Numbered from the stretch's first letter, positions 1 to 9,724 are shown. The stretch is DNA of 38,483 bases from Calothrix rhizosoleniae SC01 (GCF_900185595.1 NZ_FYBH01000164.1:1-38483); one strand, 5' to 3'. Numbers and translations: made by a program. The notes: generated by a model not told the origin, from the letters alone.

Positions 1-1
1 A

Positions 2-2749
2 TTCCAAGAATTCTCATTAGAAGAAAATTATCTAGATTCTCCAAAAATAGATGATTCATCTACATTAGAGTCAGATATATCTCAAGAATTCTCATTAGAA
101 GAAAATTATCTAGATTCTCCAAAAATAGATGATTCATCTACATTAGAATCAGATATATCTCAAGAATTCTCATCAGAAGAAAATCATGAGAATATAGATA
201 ATATCATCTCACCTCCAATAGAAATAGAAAAAGTACTGCCTTCGGAGGTGAATATCCAAAATGTGAATGCTTCTAAAGACTCACAAATTGATTTTATCAA
301 TAATGATGCAGAATTATTTAATGAAGAAAATGTACAAGAAGTTATCGAAGAACAAATACTAGATACAGATGAGTTATTAACTGCAAGTAATCCCACGGAT
401 GAAAATGTATCAGTATCATCAACATTAGCTTCAGTCACAACTACGGAAACAGAAACCATAAACTTGGATTCTGAGCTGCCTGAAAACACAAACAATCAAA
501 TAGTTGAAAATATAAACACCACAGATGAAGATGATTTCGCTAATTTAGAAGCATTAATTAGTGAGGACATTACATCGGACACCAAAAATGTCAATGTAGA
601 AGCAGAATTTGCTAACTTGGAAGCTTTATTGGATGTAGATACTCCAGAATTAGCTATTCAACAAGAAGAAGATACAGAGACAGAAGTTGAGTACGATACA
701 TTAAACCCATCTGCTGATGATGCCTTTGCAGATGGGTTTAAAGATTTAGAGGAAATGCTGAAAGCATCTGTACCGCTAAAAACGGCAGATTCTCCTAAAC
801 GTAATTCTAACTCTCGCGTATCCAGATTTGAACAATTGATGAAAGTGCCAGTTAAACATCTGGACGATATGAGTAATTTGGTGGGTGAGTTAGTTGTTAA
901 TCGTAATTCCTTAGAGCAAGATCAGGAGCGTTTACGGCAATCATTAGATAATTTACTACATCAGGTACATCAATTAAGTGATGTAGGGTCGAGAATGCAG
1001 GAACTATACGAGCATTCCTTGCTAGAAGCCTCATTATTAGCCAGTCGTAAACAGAAAGATTCAGGGGTGAATGAAGAAAATGACCGGGGTTTAACAGAAC
1101 TGGAAATTGATCATTTTACTCCCTTCCATACCTTATCCCAACAAATGATTGAATTAATTGTCCGGGTACGGGAGTCATCCAGTGATATTGAATTTGTTGT
1201 CGAAGAAAGTGAGCAGGTAGCTCGACAATTTAGACAGGTAACAACTCAGCTACAAGAGGGATTAACGCGATCGCGTATGGAACCATTTTCCATCGCCACA
1301 GATATTTTACCGCGAGGTGTGCGGGATAATGCCATTAAATCTGGTAAGCAGGTCAAATTAGACATCCAAGGTCGAGATACTTTAATTGACAAAATGATTC
1401 TGGAACATCTAGGTAATCCTCTGAATCATTTACTGAATAATGCGATCGCTCATGGAATTGAAACCCCAGAGGAACGTATAGCCGCAGGTAAGAATGAAAC
1501 AGGAACTATCAATGTTTCTGCTTTCCACCAAGGTAATCAAACTGTAATTTCTGTGAGCGATGATGGTGCAGGGATTGATCCTGCAAAGGTGAAAGCAAAA
1601 GCCTTGAAGATGAGTTTAATTACCCCAGAAGAAGCAAAAAATCTATCTCCTAAAGATACCTATGAATTGCTCTTTCATCCCGGTTTCAGCACCAAAGAGC
1701 AAGCTGATATGTTAGGTGGTAGAGGAGTAGGGATGGATGTTGTTCGGACAAAAATTGGTGAGATTAGAGGTATCATTAATGTTGATTCCACTATTGGTAA
1801 GGGAACTAGCTTTACCATCCGCCTACCTTTAACTTTGAGTATTTGTAAAGCCCTGTTCTGTGTATCAAATAAAGCGCGAATTGCTTTCCCTATGGATGGG
1901 GTAGAAGACACTTTAGATATCGACTCAAAACAGGTTCAATATAATGCCGAAGGACAAGTATTTATTAATTGGCATGATACCAAACTACCATTTAAACCCC
2001 TGAAGGATTTATTAACATTCAATCGTCAATTGAGTCGTGGTAGTGTCTACGGCGGTAATCGTGATGATGATATGATGTCCGCAATTATTGTGCGATCTGC
2101 TAATAGTTTACTGGCTTTAGAAGTCGATCAGGTGTTGAATGAACAAGAAATTGCGATTAAACAATTTGAAGGCCCAGCACCTAAACCCGTTGGTGTAGCA
2201 GGTGCAACAGTCCTTGGTGATGGACGAATTATGCCCATTGCTGATGTCTTAGAAATTATTGACATCTTCCAAGGACGTACGCCTAACCAAAGTGGTGTTA
2301 GTTCATTCTGGGAGCAAAATTCTCCTCCAATTACTTCAGAACCAGCGTCAAGAAAGAGTGACCCCACGGTGTTAATTGTAGATGACTCAATTACAGTCAG
2401 AGAATTACTATCCTTAACCTTTAATAAGGCAGGGTATCGTGTGGAACAAGCAAGAGATGGTCAGGAAGCTTGGAATAAATTACGCTCTGGTTTACCTTGC
2501 GATTTGGTGTTCTGCGATATTGAAATGCCTAGATGTGATGGTTTAGAGTTATTGTCTCGCATTCAAAAAGACCCTGATTTACAAAAGTTACCCATCGCTA
2601 TGTTAACTTCCAGAGGTGCGGATAAACACCGAAAAATGGCTGTTGAATTAGGTGCTAGCGGTTACTTTACTAAACCCTATTTGGAAGAAGCTCTGTTGGA
2701 AGCTGCTAATAAAATGTTAAACGGTGAAAAGTTAGTGAGCGCTAGTTAA
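2..2749 (+). CDS. CheA-like hybrid histidine kinase/response regulator, 5' end outside window
   Basis: The reading frame is open from base 2, so the gene starts upstream; a GTG at 248 is not a convincing start because the acidic linker continues before it. Order visible: an acidic Ser/Thr/Glu linker (2-800), dimerisation helices (about 820-1220), an ATPase core (N-box with NNAIAHG near 1440, DDGAGID near 1560, GRGVGMDVV near 1720), a CheW-like domain (about 1830-2300) and a C-terminal receiver (about 2365-2725). The receiver has the acidic pair DDS, the phospho-accepting Asp codon at 2516-2518 (CDIEMP) and the conserved Lys in FTKPY. The Hpt domain with the phosphorylated His must lie before the window. 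This architecture is that of the PixL/HmpE type kinases for phototaxis or hormogonium motility in cyanobacteria. Which Che cluster it belongs to cannot be told, because the gene's upstream neighbours are not visible. Confidence 0.93.
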   Translation, partial: FQEFSLEENYLDSPKIDDSSTLESDISQEFSLEENYLDSPKIDDSSTLESDISQEFSSEENHENIDNIISPPIEIEKVLPSEVNIQNVNASKDSQIDFINNDAELFNEENVQEVIEEQILDTDELLTASNPTDENVSVSSTLASVTTTETETINLDSELPENTNNQIVENINTTDEDDFANLEALISEDITSDTKNVNVEAEFANLEALLDVDTPELAIQQEEDTETEVEYDTLNPSADDAFADGFKDLEEMLKASVPLKTADSPKRNSNSRVSRFEQLMKVPVKHLDDMSNLVGELVVNRNSLEQDQERLRQSLDNLLHQVHQLSDVGSRMQELYEHSLLEASLLASRKQKDSGVNEENDRGLTELEIDHFTPFHTLSQQMIELIVRVRESSSDIEFVVEESEQVARQFRQVTTQLQEGLTRSRMEPFSIATDILPRGVRDNAIKSGKQVKLDIQGRDTLIDKMILEHLGNPLNHLLNNAIAHGIETPEERIAAGKNETGTINVSAFHQGNQTVISVSDDGAGIDPAKVKAKALKMSLITPEEAKNLSPKDTYELLFHPGFSTKEQADMLGGRGVGMDVVRTKIGEIRGIINVDSTIGKGTSFTIRLPLTLSICKALFCVSNKARIAFPMDGVEDTLDIDSKQVQYNAEGQVFINWHDTKLPFKPLKDLLTFNRQLSRGSVYGGNRDDDMMSAIIVRSANSLLALEVDQVLNEQEIAIKQFEGPAPKPVGVAGATVLGDGRIMPIADVLEIIDIFQGRTPNQSGVSSFWEQNSPPITSEPASRKSDPTVLIVDDSITVRELLSLTFNKAGYRVEQARDGQEAWNKLRSGLPCDLVFCDIEMPRCDGLELLSRIQKDPDLQKLPIAMLTSRGADKHRKMAVELGASGYFTKPYLEEALLEAANKMLNGEKLVSAS
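5..185 (+). repeat. In-frame 78-bp tandem repeat coding for a 26-residue acidic unit
   Basis: Two full units (5-82 and 83-160) differ by a single silent base near the end (GAG/GAA), and a third begins at 161 and diverges after about 20 bases. The unit encodes QEFSLEENYLDSPKIDDSST followed by LESDIS. It lies in the linker between the (unseen) Hpt part and the kinase core, and probably continues upstream of the window. The near-identity at DNA level points to recent expansion by slippage or unequal recombination. Confidence 0.93.
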
Positions 2750-2845
2750 TCGGTTGGATTATTTTGGTTCAAAATTAACCTAAATATGGCAATCTGAAAA
2801 GCAGAGACTAAGAAAATCTGATATTTTCGTTACAGCAAAGAGGTT

Positions 2846-4072
2846 ATGCAAACTCTGCCCACACCCACAACAGCAAATGCCGTATCCAGTCAACAGACTT
2901 TTGATACCACCATTAAACGGCGCAAAACCCGCCCTGTAAGGGTTGGTAACGTCATTATTGGGGGAAACAACCCCGTGGTGGTGCAATCAATGATTAATGA
3001 AGATACTCTGGACATTGAAGGCTCTGTAGGGGCAATTCGTCGTCTCCATGAAATTGGTTGCGAAATTGTCCGTGTAACCGTGCCTAGTATGGCTCATGCC
3101 AGAGCTTTATCAGAAATTAAAGAAAAGTTAATCAAAACTTATCAAGATGTACCCATCGTTGCTGATGTGCATCACAACGGGATGAAAATTGCCTTGGAAG
3201 TTTCCAAACACATAGAAAAGGTACGAATTAATCCAGGGTTATATGTGTTTGAAAAACCAGACTCTAATAGAACAGAATATACTCCCAGTGAATTTGAGGA
3301 AATTGGTGACAAAATCCGCGAGACTCTAGAACCCTTAGTAATTTCTTTACGGGATCAAGGTAAAGCCATGCGGATTGGGGTTAATCATGGATCCCTGGCA
3401 GAAAGAATGCTATTTACCTATGGGGATACTCCAGAAGGTATGGTGCAATCTGCTCTGGAGTTTATTCGCATCTGCGAATCTCTCGATTTCCGCAACCTAG
3501 TAATTTCCATGAAAGCTTCTCGTGTGCCTGTAATGATTGCTGCCTATCGCCTAATGGTACAGCAGATGGATTTACTCGGTATGGATTATCCCCTACATTT
3601 AGGAGTCACGGAAGCTGGTGATGGTGAGTATGGACGCATTAAGTCCACTGCGGGCATTGCTACTTTATTAGCTGATGGTATTGGCGATACTATTCGCGTT
3701 TCCCTCACAGAAGCACCAGAAAAAGAGATTCCTGTATGCTATAGTATTCTTCAGGCTTTAGGTCTGCGGAAAACTATGGTAGAATATGTGGCCTGTCCCT
3801 CGTGTGGACGGACTTTATTTAACCTAGAGTCAGTTTTACATCAAGTCCGGGAAGCCACGAAACACCTCACCGGCTTGGATATTGCCGTTATGGGTTGTAT
3901 TGTAAATGGGCCAGGAGAAATGGCGGATGCTGACTATGGTTATGTTGGCAAAACCCCTGGTTATATTTCTCTCTATCGCGGCAGGGAAGAAATTAAAAAA
4001 GTTCCCGAAGATCAAGGTGTAGAAGAGTTAATTAATTTAATAAAAGTTGACGGACTTTGGGTAGAACCTTAA
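2846..4072 (+). CDS. ispG: 4-hydroxy-3-methylbut-2-enyl diphosphate synthase (GcpE)
   Basis: This enzyme converts MEcPP to HMBPP in the MEP isoprenoid pathway, feeding carotenoids, phytol and quinones; in cyanobacteria the electrons come from ferredoxin. The 408-residue protein has the N-terminal TIM-barrel motif region ([18 protein letters not shown]) and the C-terminal iron-sulfur region: ACPSCGRT supplies two of the three [4Fe-4S] cysteines and [10 protein letters not shown] the third, together with the conserved Glu. Length and motifs are those of the short bacterial single-piece form, complete at both ends. The ATG at 2846 follows AAAGAGG at a suitable distance. It stands alone; a hairpin and T-run downstream (4146-4203) probably ends the transcript. 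Confidence 0.97.
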   Translation: MQTLPTPTTANAVSSQQTFDTTIKRRKTRPVRVGNVIIGGNNPVVVQSMINEDTLDIEGSVGAIRRLHEIGCEIVRVTVPSMAHARALSEIKEKLIKTYQDVPIVADVHHNGMKIALEVSKHIEKVRINPGLYVFEKPDSNRTEYTPSEFEEIGDKIRETLEPLVISLRDQGKAMRIGVNHGSLAERMLFTYGDTPEGMVQSALEFIRICESLDFRNLVISMKASRVPVMIAAYRLMVQQMDLLGMDYPLHLGVTEAGDGEYGRIKSTAGIATLLADGIGDTIRVSLTEAPEKEIPVCYSILQALGLRKTMVEYVACPSCGRTLFNLESVLHQVREATKHLTGLDIAVMGCIVNGPGEMADADYGYVGKTPGYISLYRGREEIKKVPEDQGVEELINLIKVDGLWVEP

Positions 4073-4145
4073 AATTTTCCATAAGTTTTGTATCAACTAT
4101 CACTCAGATAGCCGGATCGCAAAATATTTATAAGGAAATAATAAC

Positions 4146-4203
4146 GTATGCCCAGTCTGAACAGTGAAGGCTGTGTTAGATTGGGCATACTGACTATTTT
4201 TTT
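4146..4203 (+). terminator. Hairpin plus T-run after ispG
   Basis: The arms GTATGCCCAGTCT (4146-4158) and AGATTGGGCATAC (4178-4190) pair over 13 positions with one G-U. Seven T follow at 4197-4203, six bases after the stem. It reads as an intrinsic terminator for ispG. It also overlaps an ATG at 4148 that could be taken as the start of the next gene, which argues that the real start is further down, at 4226. Confidence 0.6.
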
Positions 4204-4225
4204 ATCTAGCCGAGCAGCTGTCATT

Positions 4226-5518
4226 ATGGTGATTAATAAAAATGGGCTTGTTTTAGGTGCGACGGCAGTAACGCTATCTACAATTGCTGTTACTAGCCTA
4301 GGCATCCACTCTCAAGGACAAGCTTTATTCAAAGAAAGTCCCAAGGAATTGGTGGACGAAGTATGGCAAATTATTCATCGCCAATATGTAGATGGAACTT
4401 TTAATCAAGTAGATTGGCAAGCTGTTCGTCGAGAATATTTGAATAAGCCATATAGCAACAAAGAAGAGGCTTATAAGTCCATCCGGGAAATGCTGAAAAG
4501 ACTGGATGACCCCTACACCCGGTTTATGGATCCAAAGGAATTCAAGAATATGCAGGTGGATACCTCTGGGGAGTTAACAGGGGTTGGGATCCAAATAGGG
4601 ATGGATGAGGATACAAAAAAGCTAACTGTAATTGCCCCGATTGAAGATACACCAGCTTTTAAGGCAGGGATACAAGCCAAGGATATTATTACCAAGATAG
4701 ATGGTAAAAGTACTGAAGGGATAGATACAAATCAGGCTGTTTCCCTCATTCGCGGTAAGGTAGGAACTAGTGTAATTCTGACAATTTTGCGTAATGGCAA
4801 GCAGAAAGATGTGAAAATTGTCAGGGCAAAGATTGAAATTCACCCAGTCAATTTTTCTCAACAATCAACACCACAAGGTCTTATTGGTTACATTCGTCTC
4901 AAGCAATTTAGTGCTAATGCCAGTAAGGAAATGCGAGATGCAATCAAGACTTTAGAAGGTAAGAGAGTCGTAGGATTTGTTTTAGACTTGCGTGGTAATC
5001 CTGGTGGGTTGCTGTATTCTAGTGTGGAAATTGCCCGTATGTGGTTGGATAAAGGGACAATTGTTTCTACCAAGAGTCGTTTCGGGGAAAGGGAACGGGA
5101 AGTTGCCAGAGGTAGGTCATTAACGAAGAAACCGATGGTAATCCTAGTGGATAAAGGTAGTGCTAGTGCCAGTGAAATTCTCTCTGGTGCTTTGCAGGAC
5201 AATAAACGGGCGACTTTACTTGGTTCTAAGACTTTTGGTAAGGGATTAGTGCAATCAGTACGTCCCCTAGACGATGGTTCTGGTGTAGCAGTCACAATTG
5301 CTAAATATTTTACTCCTAGTGGTAGAGATCTTAATAAGCAAGGAATTGCCCCTGATATCAAGTTGGAAATGAGTGATGAAGAACGGAAAACTCTATGGTT
5401 AAAAGAGCGGCAAAATGTTGGTACTCTCAAAGATCCACAATTTGCTAAAGCTGTAGAAGTTTTAGGAAAGAAAATTGCTGCTCAAAATTCAACGAGGGCA
5501 GAAAAAAGTAAAAAGTAA
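4226..5518 (+). CDS. C-terminal processing peptidase, S41 family (CtpB-like)
   Basis: A serine protease that trims C-termini of exported proteins, acting in the periplasm or thylakoid lumen. From ATG 4226 the 430-residue protein begins MVINKNGLVLGATAVTLSTI, a signal-anchor; starting at 4148 instead would put 26 odd residues before it and overlap a terminator-like hairpin. A PDZ domain follows (GELTGVGIQIG to about IDGKSTEG), then the S41 catalytic domain with Ser in GSASASEI and the catalytic Lys in KTFGKG, the Ser-Lys dyad of the family. The C-terminus is Lys-rich. The sequence resembles the CtpB group rather than CtpA, the D1 maturation protease, but this cannot be settled by eye. It converges with the ParA gene. 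Confidence 0.93.
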   Translation: MVINKNGLVLGATAVTLSTIAVTSLGIHSQGQALFKESPKELVDEVWQIIHRQYVDGTFNQVDWQAVRREYLNKPYSNKEEAYKSIREMLKRLDDPYTRFMDPKEFKNMQVDTSGELTGVGIQIGMDEDTKKLTVIAPIEDTPAFKAGIQAKDIITKIDGKSTEGIDTNQAVSLIRGKVGTSVILTILRNGKQKDVKIVRAKIEIHPVNFSQQSTPQGLIGYIRLKQFSANASKEMRDAIKTLEGKRVVGFVLDLRGNPGGLLYSSVEIARMWLDKGTIVSTKSRFGEREREVARGRSLTKKPMVILVDKGSASASEILSGALQDNKRATLLGSKTFGKGLVQSVRPLDDGSGVAVTIAKYFTPSGRDLNKQGIAPDIKLEMSDEERKTLWLKERQNVGTLKDPQFAKAVEVLGKKIAAQNSTRAEKSKK

Positions 5519-5544
5519 GCGGAATTAATTTGTAAATAGTCAGT

Positions 5545-5570
5545 GGGGTGTGTAAATATTTACTCACCCC
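5545..5570. terminator. Palindromic hairpin between convergent genes
   Basis: GGGGTGTGTAAAT (5545-5557) pairs with ATTTACTCACCCC (5558-5570) with only one T-T mismatch, giving a nearly perfect 26-base palindrome. It sits between the stop codons of the S41 peptidase (+) and the ParA gene (-), 26 and 11 bases away. It lacks a clear T-run, so a bidirectional terminator is an inference from position and structure. Confidence 0.55.
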
Positions 5571-5581
5571 TTGTGTCAAGT

Positions 5582-6466
5582 TTACAGCTTTTGCAGTAAT
5601 TCTTGGGTCAACTGAGAGAATGCTTTTGAACCAGTTGACTGAGGACTGTTGATAACAACAGGAGAAAAACTATCAACTGCTCTAGCTACATTTACATCTA
5701 CGGGTATTTGGGTCTGAAAAATCTTGTTACTACCAAAATCTTGATTAACACGGTGCATAACTTGTTTATAGTATCTGCCAGTTAATAAATTAGTATTTGA
5801 CATTGTAAAGACTATTCCCAGGATTTTAATGTCTATTTCTGCTTCCTGTTCGTGGCTTTCTTTTAACTGTCCAATTCTTCTTTCTAATAACTGAATACCT
5901 ACTACAGATAATGGTTCTGGTTTTGCAGGAAGGATGTAAAAATTACTAGCAGCTAAAGCACTACGAGTTAAAAGATTGTAGCCAGGAGCGCAGTCAAGAA
6001 TAATAAAATCATAATCCTGACGAATTGGTTCTAATATTTTTCCTAGCAGTACCCTCTCAAAGCGATTCCAAATAGTTTCAAAGTTGTTTTCACCCAAGGC
6101 TACTGCTTGTTCATGTAGCATTTCTGATACCAGAAATTCATCATATAAGTCAATATCTCCGGGTAATAAATCAAGTCCTGATAGATTACAAACATTCGGT
6201 TGAATAATGTCTTGAATTATATACTTGGGCTTGGAATCTGGATTAATTATTTGATCGAGTAAATATCTAAAAGTCTGTCTTTTTTTTCGTCGTTTAGCAA
6301 ATTCCATTGGTGACATCAAACTTAGTGTGGCACTAATTTGAGTATCCAAATCCAGTACTAAAACTCGTTTACCATGATTTTTTGCTAAACAAGTAGCAAT
6401 ATTAACGGTAAGAGTAGTTTTACCGACTCCACCTTTCATATTTGCAGTTGAAACTACATATCCCAT
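5582..6466 (-). CDS. Orphan ParA-family ATPase
   Basis: A 294-residue deviant Walker P-loop ATPase of the ParA/MinD/Soj class, which positions DNA or protein cargo by cycling on a surface. Visible motifs: KGGVGKTT (residues 11-18, with the signature Lys at 11), the switch I/A' motif VLDLDTQ and Walker B FIILDCAPG. The start ATG at 6466 follows AGAGGA at good spacing. No ParB gene or parS-like cluster is next to it, so this is not an obvious plasmid partition locus; orphan ParAs are common in cyanobacteria and some position carboxysomes (McdA) or chemoreceptor arrays. The next gene on the same strand is a lipoprotein gene upstream of it, but about 60 bases and no shared theme tie them. Confidence 0.9.
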   Translation of the reverse strand: MGYVVSTANMKGGVGKTTLTVNIATCLAKNHGKRVLVLDLDTQISATLSLMSPMEFAKRRKKRQTFRYLLDQIINPDSKPKYIIQDIIQPNVCNLSGLDLLPGDIDLYDEFLVSEMLHEQAVALGENNFETIWNRFERVLLGKILEPIRQDYDFIILDCAPGYNLLTRSALAASNFYILPAKPEPLSVVGIQLLERRIGQLKESHEQEAEIDIKILGIVFTMSNTNLLTGRYYKQVMHRVNQDFGSNKIFQTQIPVDVNVARAVDSFSPVVINSPQSTGSKAFSQLTQELLQKL

Positions 6467-6525
6467 TGCTTAAATCCTCTGATGACGCATTCCCAGCCAG
6501 CTAGGTATTTTTTTGTTTTTCAATT

Positions 6526-7335
6526 CTAATTAATTGTTTTAAACCCTTTGGCTGCAAGGATAACTTTACCGTTTTTACGTACTTCCAAGGTTGTCAATGA
6601 TGAATTATTTTGTTGGCTACCTTCAGTAATTGGTTGTTTAACTATATAGGTATAGTTACCATTTTTCCAGCCTGTGGTACACATACCTTGTCTACAGGTC
6701 ACTTTACCTCCTGTCAATTCCAGACATTGACCCTTAGTATTACATCCACGGTAACTTAAATTACCTGTACCATTTACACCAGACCAAGATCTTCTGTTAC
6801 CAATGACGATTTTCCATTCACCATTGCTGAGGGTTTGGGAGTTATTTTGATCGGATGTGGTTGATGATTCATCTCCCACAATATTCATTGTGGTAATTAA
6901 GGATTCTGTTTTTGTTTTGCCACAAGGCTCTGCACTTTCACAATCATTAACTTTGACATTTTTATAGCTTAAATTAACTTTCTTGTTTAAGAATTTGTCT
7001 TTTTCCTCGCAAACTTCAAAAGTTGCCCCTATTTCCCTTTTATTACCTTTGTTATCAACTAAAGTGACATAGCATTTTAAGTCACCATTAACTATATTTT
7101 TGATAGTAGCTAATTTGGGTTTATTGTCGAGATTATTTTGCTTAAAAATATCGGTTTCTATTGTTTTACTACCTTCGTTGCTAATTGGAGTAGTGTTGTT
7201 TGATGATTGGGCATCTACCTGAGTTGGTGTGGCTGTATTTGCTGTTTCGTTAACTGTATTGGAAGATGAATTCTTACAACTGATGATTGTTAGGGGAAAA
7301 ATAGCGATCGCAATTGTCAAAAAAATATTTTTCAT
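6526..7335 (-). CDS. Predicted lipoprotein of unknown function
   Basis: A 269-residue protein. I chose ATG 7335 because GAGGT lies about 10 bases upstream; an in-frame TTG at 7356 would sit on top of that Shine-Dalgarno. The N-terminus is a lipoprotein signal: a hydrophobic stretch ending in LTIISC, with Cys as the lipidation site, then an Asn/Ser/Thr-rich spacer. The body has several Cys (YRGCNTKGQC, KVTCRQGMC, and ESAEPCGKTK), which suggests disulphides in an extracytoplasmic domain, and a C-terminal beta-rich segment (TTLEVRKNGKVILAAKGF). I do not recognise a family. A HIP1-like GCGATCGC lies within the signal region. Function unknown. Confidence 0.75.
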   Translation of the reverse strand: MKNIFLTIAIAIFPLTIISCKNSSSNTVNETANTATPTQVDAQSSNNTTPISNEGSKTIETDIFKQNNLDNKPKLATIKNIVNGDLKCYVTLVDNKGNKREIGATFEVCEEKDKFLNKKVNLSYKNVKVNDCESAEPCGKTKTESLITTMNIVGDESSTTSDQNNSQTLSNGEWKIVIGNRRSWSGVNGTGNLSYRGCNTKGQCLELTGGKVTCRQGMCTTGWKNGNYTYIVKQPITEGSQQNNSSLTTLEVRKNGKVILAAKGFKTIN

Positions 7336-7509
7336 ATCATTTTTACCTCGCTTCAATCACATAAAAAAATATTAATGCCATTTTGAAAAAAGAATAGGAC
7401 AGATGGGTAAGGCACGGCACCAGTAAGATAATTTAACATACCAAAAAGTTGTAGATGTTCCCTACAAAAAATTTATGTGTCGCAAACATTATTTGAATTG
7501 GTATAAAGT

Positions 7510-7527
7510 CAAAAGTCAAAATTACTT
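7510..7527. repeat. 18-bp sequence repeated inverted at 9822-9839
   Basis: CAAAAGTCAAAATTACTT here is exactly reverse-complementary to 9822-9839, so the two copies flank the ABC2 gene. Sequences of this AAAAGTC type are common low-complexity intergenic filler in Nostocales, so the flanking position may be chance. Apart from this the 7336-7597 gap holds no gene I can support. Confidence 0.6.
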
Positions 7528-7597
7528 GTTGCTACTTTGAACAACGAGGTATTTGATTTTTAAAATCCTCTGCTCTTCCGCTCCCTTGCTCCCCACT

Positions 7598-9724
7598 CTA
7601 CGCCATCTGTCGCGCCATCAAATCAGCAAACAATCCCTCCACCACCGCCAATTCCTCAAAACTCCCCTGCTGGACTATTTTCCCCCTATCCAACACATAA
7701 ATCCTATCTGCATGACGAATGGTACTCAAACGATGGGCAATTACCACACGAGTCACCCCCAACTGTTCTAAACTTTGAGTTACAATCCCCTGGGTACGAT
7801 TATCCAATGCAGATGTCGCTTCATCAAACAATAATATCTGCGGTTTATGTACCAAAGCACGGGCAATAAATAACCTCTGTCGCTGTCCCCCGGATAAATT
7901 CCCGCCCCCTTCGGAGATAATTGTATGTATACCCATAGGCATTGTTTGCACATCTTCGGCTAACCCTGCCATTTGCAACGCCTCCCAAGCTTCATCTTGG
8001 CTGACAATGGCACCCCCAGCAATATTTTCCCAAATGGAACCACTCATGATTCGCCCATTTTGCAGCACTACCCCCAACTGTCGTCGCACTGCGGCAATAT
8101 CCAATCCTGACAAATCCCTATCATCATAAAATATGGTTCCCGCTTCTGGGGTTTCAAAGCCCAACAGCAATCTCACAATGGTGGATTTACCACTTCCCGA
8201 TACTCCCACAATGGCAATAAATTCCCCTGGTCGCGCCTCCAAGGTGGTACCATCTAAAACTAGGGGACTATCCTGACGATAACGGAAGCATAACTGGTTT
8301 AATTTTACGCCACCATTAAGCTTGCCGGGATGATACTTGTGAGCATCAACCTCTGTTGATGTCTGTAATATGGGTTGGGCACGTTCCCATAAAATGGTGA
8401 TTTCTAAGATATCAATTAGGGTATTGCTTAATCTGGTGGCACTGGTGATAAATATGCCAAAGGCAGCGTTAAATGCCAGAAATGTCCCCGTAGATAGTCC
8501 CTGTTCCTGGGATTGTCCCATTAAAGCCACAGTCAACCCAAACAGCACCATAGAACTGACTGGGGGTAAGATGACATTAAAAGCTGTGAGCAAATCTTCC
8601 ACCAACTGGGTACTCAAGATTAGTTTTACCTGCTGAGTATATTTCTTTGCCCAACAAGCAAATGCCTCTGCCTCTGCCGCCGCTACTCGCAGTTTGGATA
8701 CTCCCCCGATTAACTGCACCGTCAACCCAAAAACTTCCCCAGAAAGTTGTTGTAAGGGACGCATTTTTTGTCTAATAATTATCCCAGATATAGTAGTAAT
8801 AATTATTGCCACCAACGCAATGCCCGTTGCCACCAATGCTAGAGGAAAGCTGTAGATCATCAACAATCCCAGATTCAGTAGGGAGAACACACTAGTAAAC
8901 AGAGTCCGCAAAATGCTACCACTGAGGCGGTTACGTATCTGGGAAATGGCGGACACCCGGTTGTGTAAATCCCCGATGGAATATTGGCGGAAAAAAGCAG
9001 GTTTGAGTTTCAGTAATCTATCCCAAACAGCAGCTTGGGTATCAAAACTGACTTGGGTTTGTAATCTGAGAATGGTGAAACTTTGAGCCAATTGGAATAT
9101 CATCACCCCAAAACTGGTAGCAAACAAGCCCAGTCCCATTTGGATTAATAATTGGCGATTGGTATCGGGAATGGCGTAGTCGATGAGCATACCCGTGATT
9201 TGGGGTGTTACCATGCCGAATAAGGTGGCAATTACACCTACCAAGAGTATTTTTGAGAAGTCTGCGTTATGTCCTCTGAAAGTAAATTGCAGTACATCCC
9301 AGACTGTAAGTTCTTTATTAGGGAAAGGACGATAAAAGGTATAGGCGATGGGTGCGAGTTTTGCAGCAGTGTGGCGATTGACAGGGGAATGGGTCAATTC
9401 TAATGGGTCTAGTATCTCATATTTTGTTGCCTTGACGGGTAAGATGGCGACGGGTTGATTTTCTTCTTTGGTAAAAGCCAGGAGGGAACCACAATCTGTT
9501 TTCCACCAGTTGGGTGTGAGGGTGACGCGACGGGTACGGAAACCGGAAGCGCGGGCTATTCCTTCTAGAGTATGGGAATTTTCCGATTTAGCGGGGGGAC
9601 GGATGGCTATCCCTAAGGATTTACCTACAGCACCCACAGCGATTAATAGGGGGGTTTCTCCTGGGGGGATGTGGTTGGTGGGGTTGAGGATGGATGCGAG
9701 TTCCCGGAGGGCTTTTTCTGTCAT
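7598..9724 (-). CDS. Peptide export ABC transporter without peptidase domain (NHLM ABC2 type)
   Basis: A 708-residue fused permease-ATPase. The N-terminal third carries the features of the second ABC component of NHLM/NHLP bacteriocin export systems (VTLTPNWWKTDCGSLLAF, then the YTFYRPFP motif); it has no C39 cysteine protease. A six-helix transmembrane domain follows, then an ATPase with Walker A GVSGSGKS, signature LSGGQRQR, Walker B ILLFDEATSALD and H-loop IAHRLSTIRH, all intact. The ATG at 9724 starts MTEKALRELAS; neither it nor the in-frame TTG at 9760 has a clear Shine-Dalgarno. Some family members carry a longer N-terminal extension, which is absent here: a stop codon lies just upstream. 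It probably works with the C39-containing ABC1 at 13334-15565 and HlyD at 16416-17864, but lies 3.6 kb from ABC1 with peptide genes between. Confidence 0.9.
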   Translation of the reverse strand: MTEKALRELASILNPTNHIPPGETPLLIAVGAVGKSLGIAIRPPAKSENSHTLEGIARASGFRTRRVTLTPNWWKTDCGSLLAFTKEENQPVAILPVKATKYEILDPLELTHSPVNRHTAAKLAPIAYTFYRPFPNKELTVWDVLQFTFRGHNADFSKILLVGVIATLFGMVTPQITGMLIDYAIPDTNRQLLIQMGLGLFATSFGVMIFQLAQSFTILRLQTQVSFDTQAAVWDRLLKLKPAFFRQYSIGDLHNRVSAISQIRNRLSGSILRTLFTSVFSLLNLGLLMIYSFPLALVATGIALVAIIITTISGIIIRQKMRPLQQLSGEVFGLTVQLIGGVSKLRVAAAEAEAFACWAKKYTQQVKLILSTQLVEDLLTAFNVILPPVSSMVLFGLTVALMGQSQEQGLSTGTFLAFNAAFGIFITSATRLSNTLIDILEITILWERAQPILQTSTEVDAHKYHPGKLNGGVKLNQLCFRYRQDSPLVLDGTTLEARPGEFIAIVGVSGSGKSTIVRLLLGFETPEAGTIFYDDRDLSGLDIAAVRRQLGVVLQNGRIMSGSIWENIAGGAIVSQDEAWEALQMAGLAEDVQTMPMGIHTIISEGGGNLSGGQRQRLFIARALVHKPQILLFDEATSALDNRTQGIVTQSLEQLGVTRVVIAHRLSTIRHADRIYVLDRGKIVQQGSFEELAVVEGLFADLMARQMA

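Noticed and set aside
5-185. CRISPR array or other spaced repeat
   Set aside because: The repeats are directly adjacent with no spacers, in frame with the kinase gene, and encode an acidic protein repeat.
184-495. Minus-strand Ser-rich frame
   Set aside because: It is antisense to the acidic linker of the kinase; its Ser/Thr-rich composition is a mirror of Asp/Glu codons.
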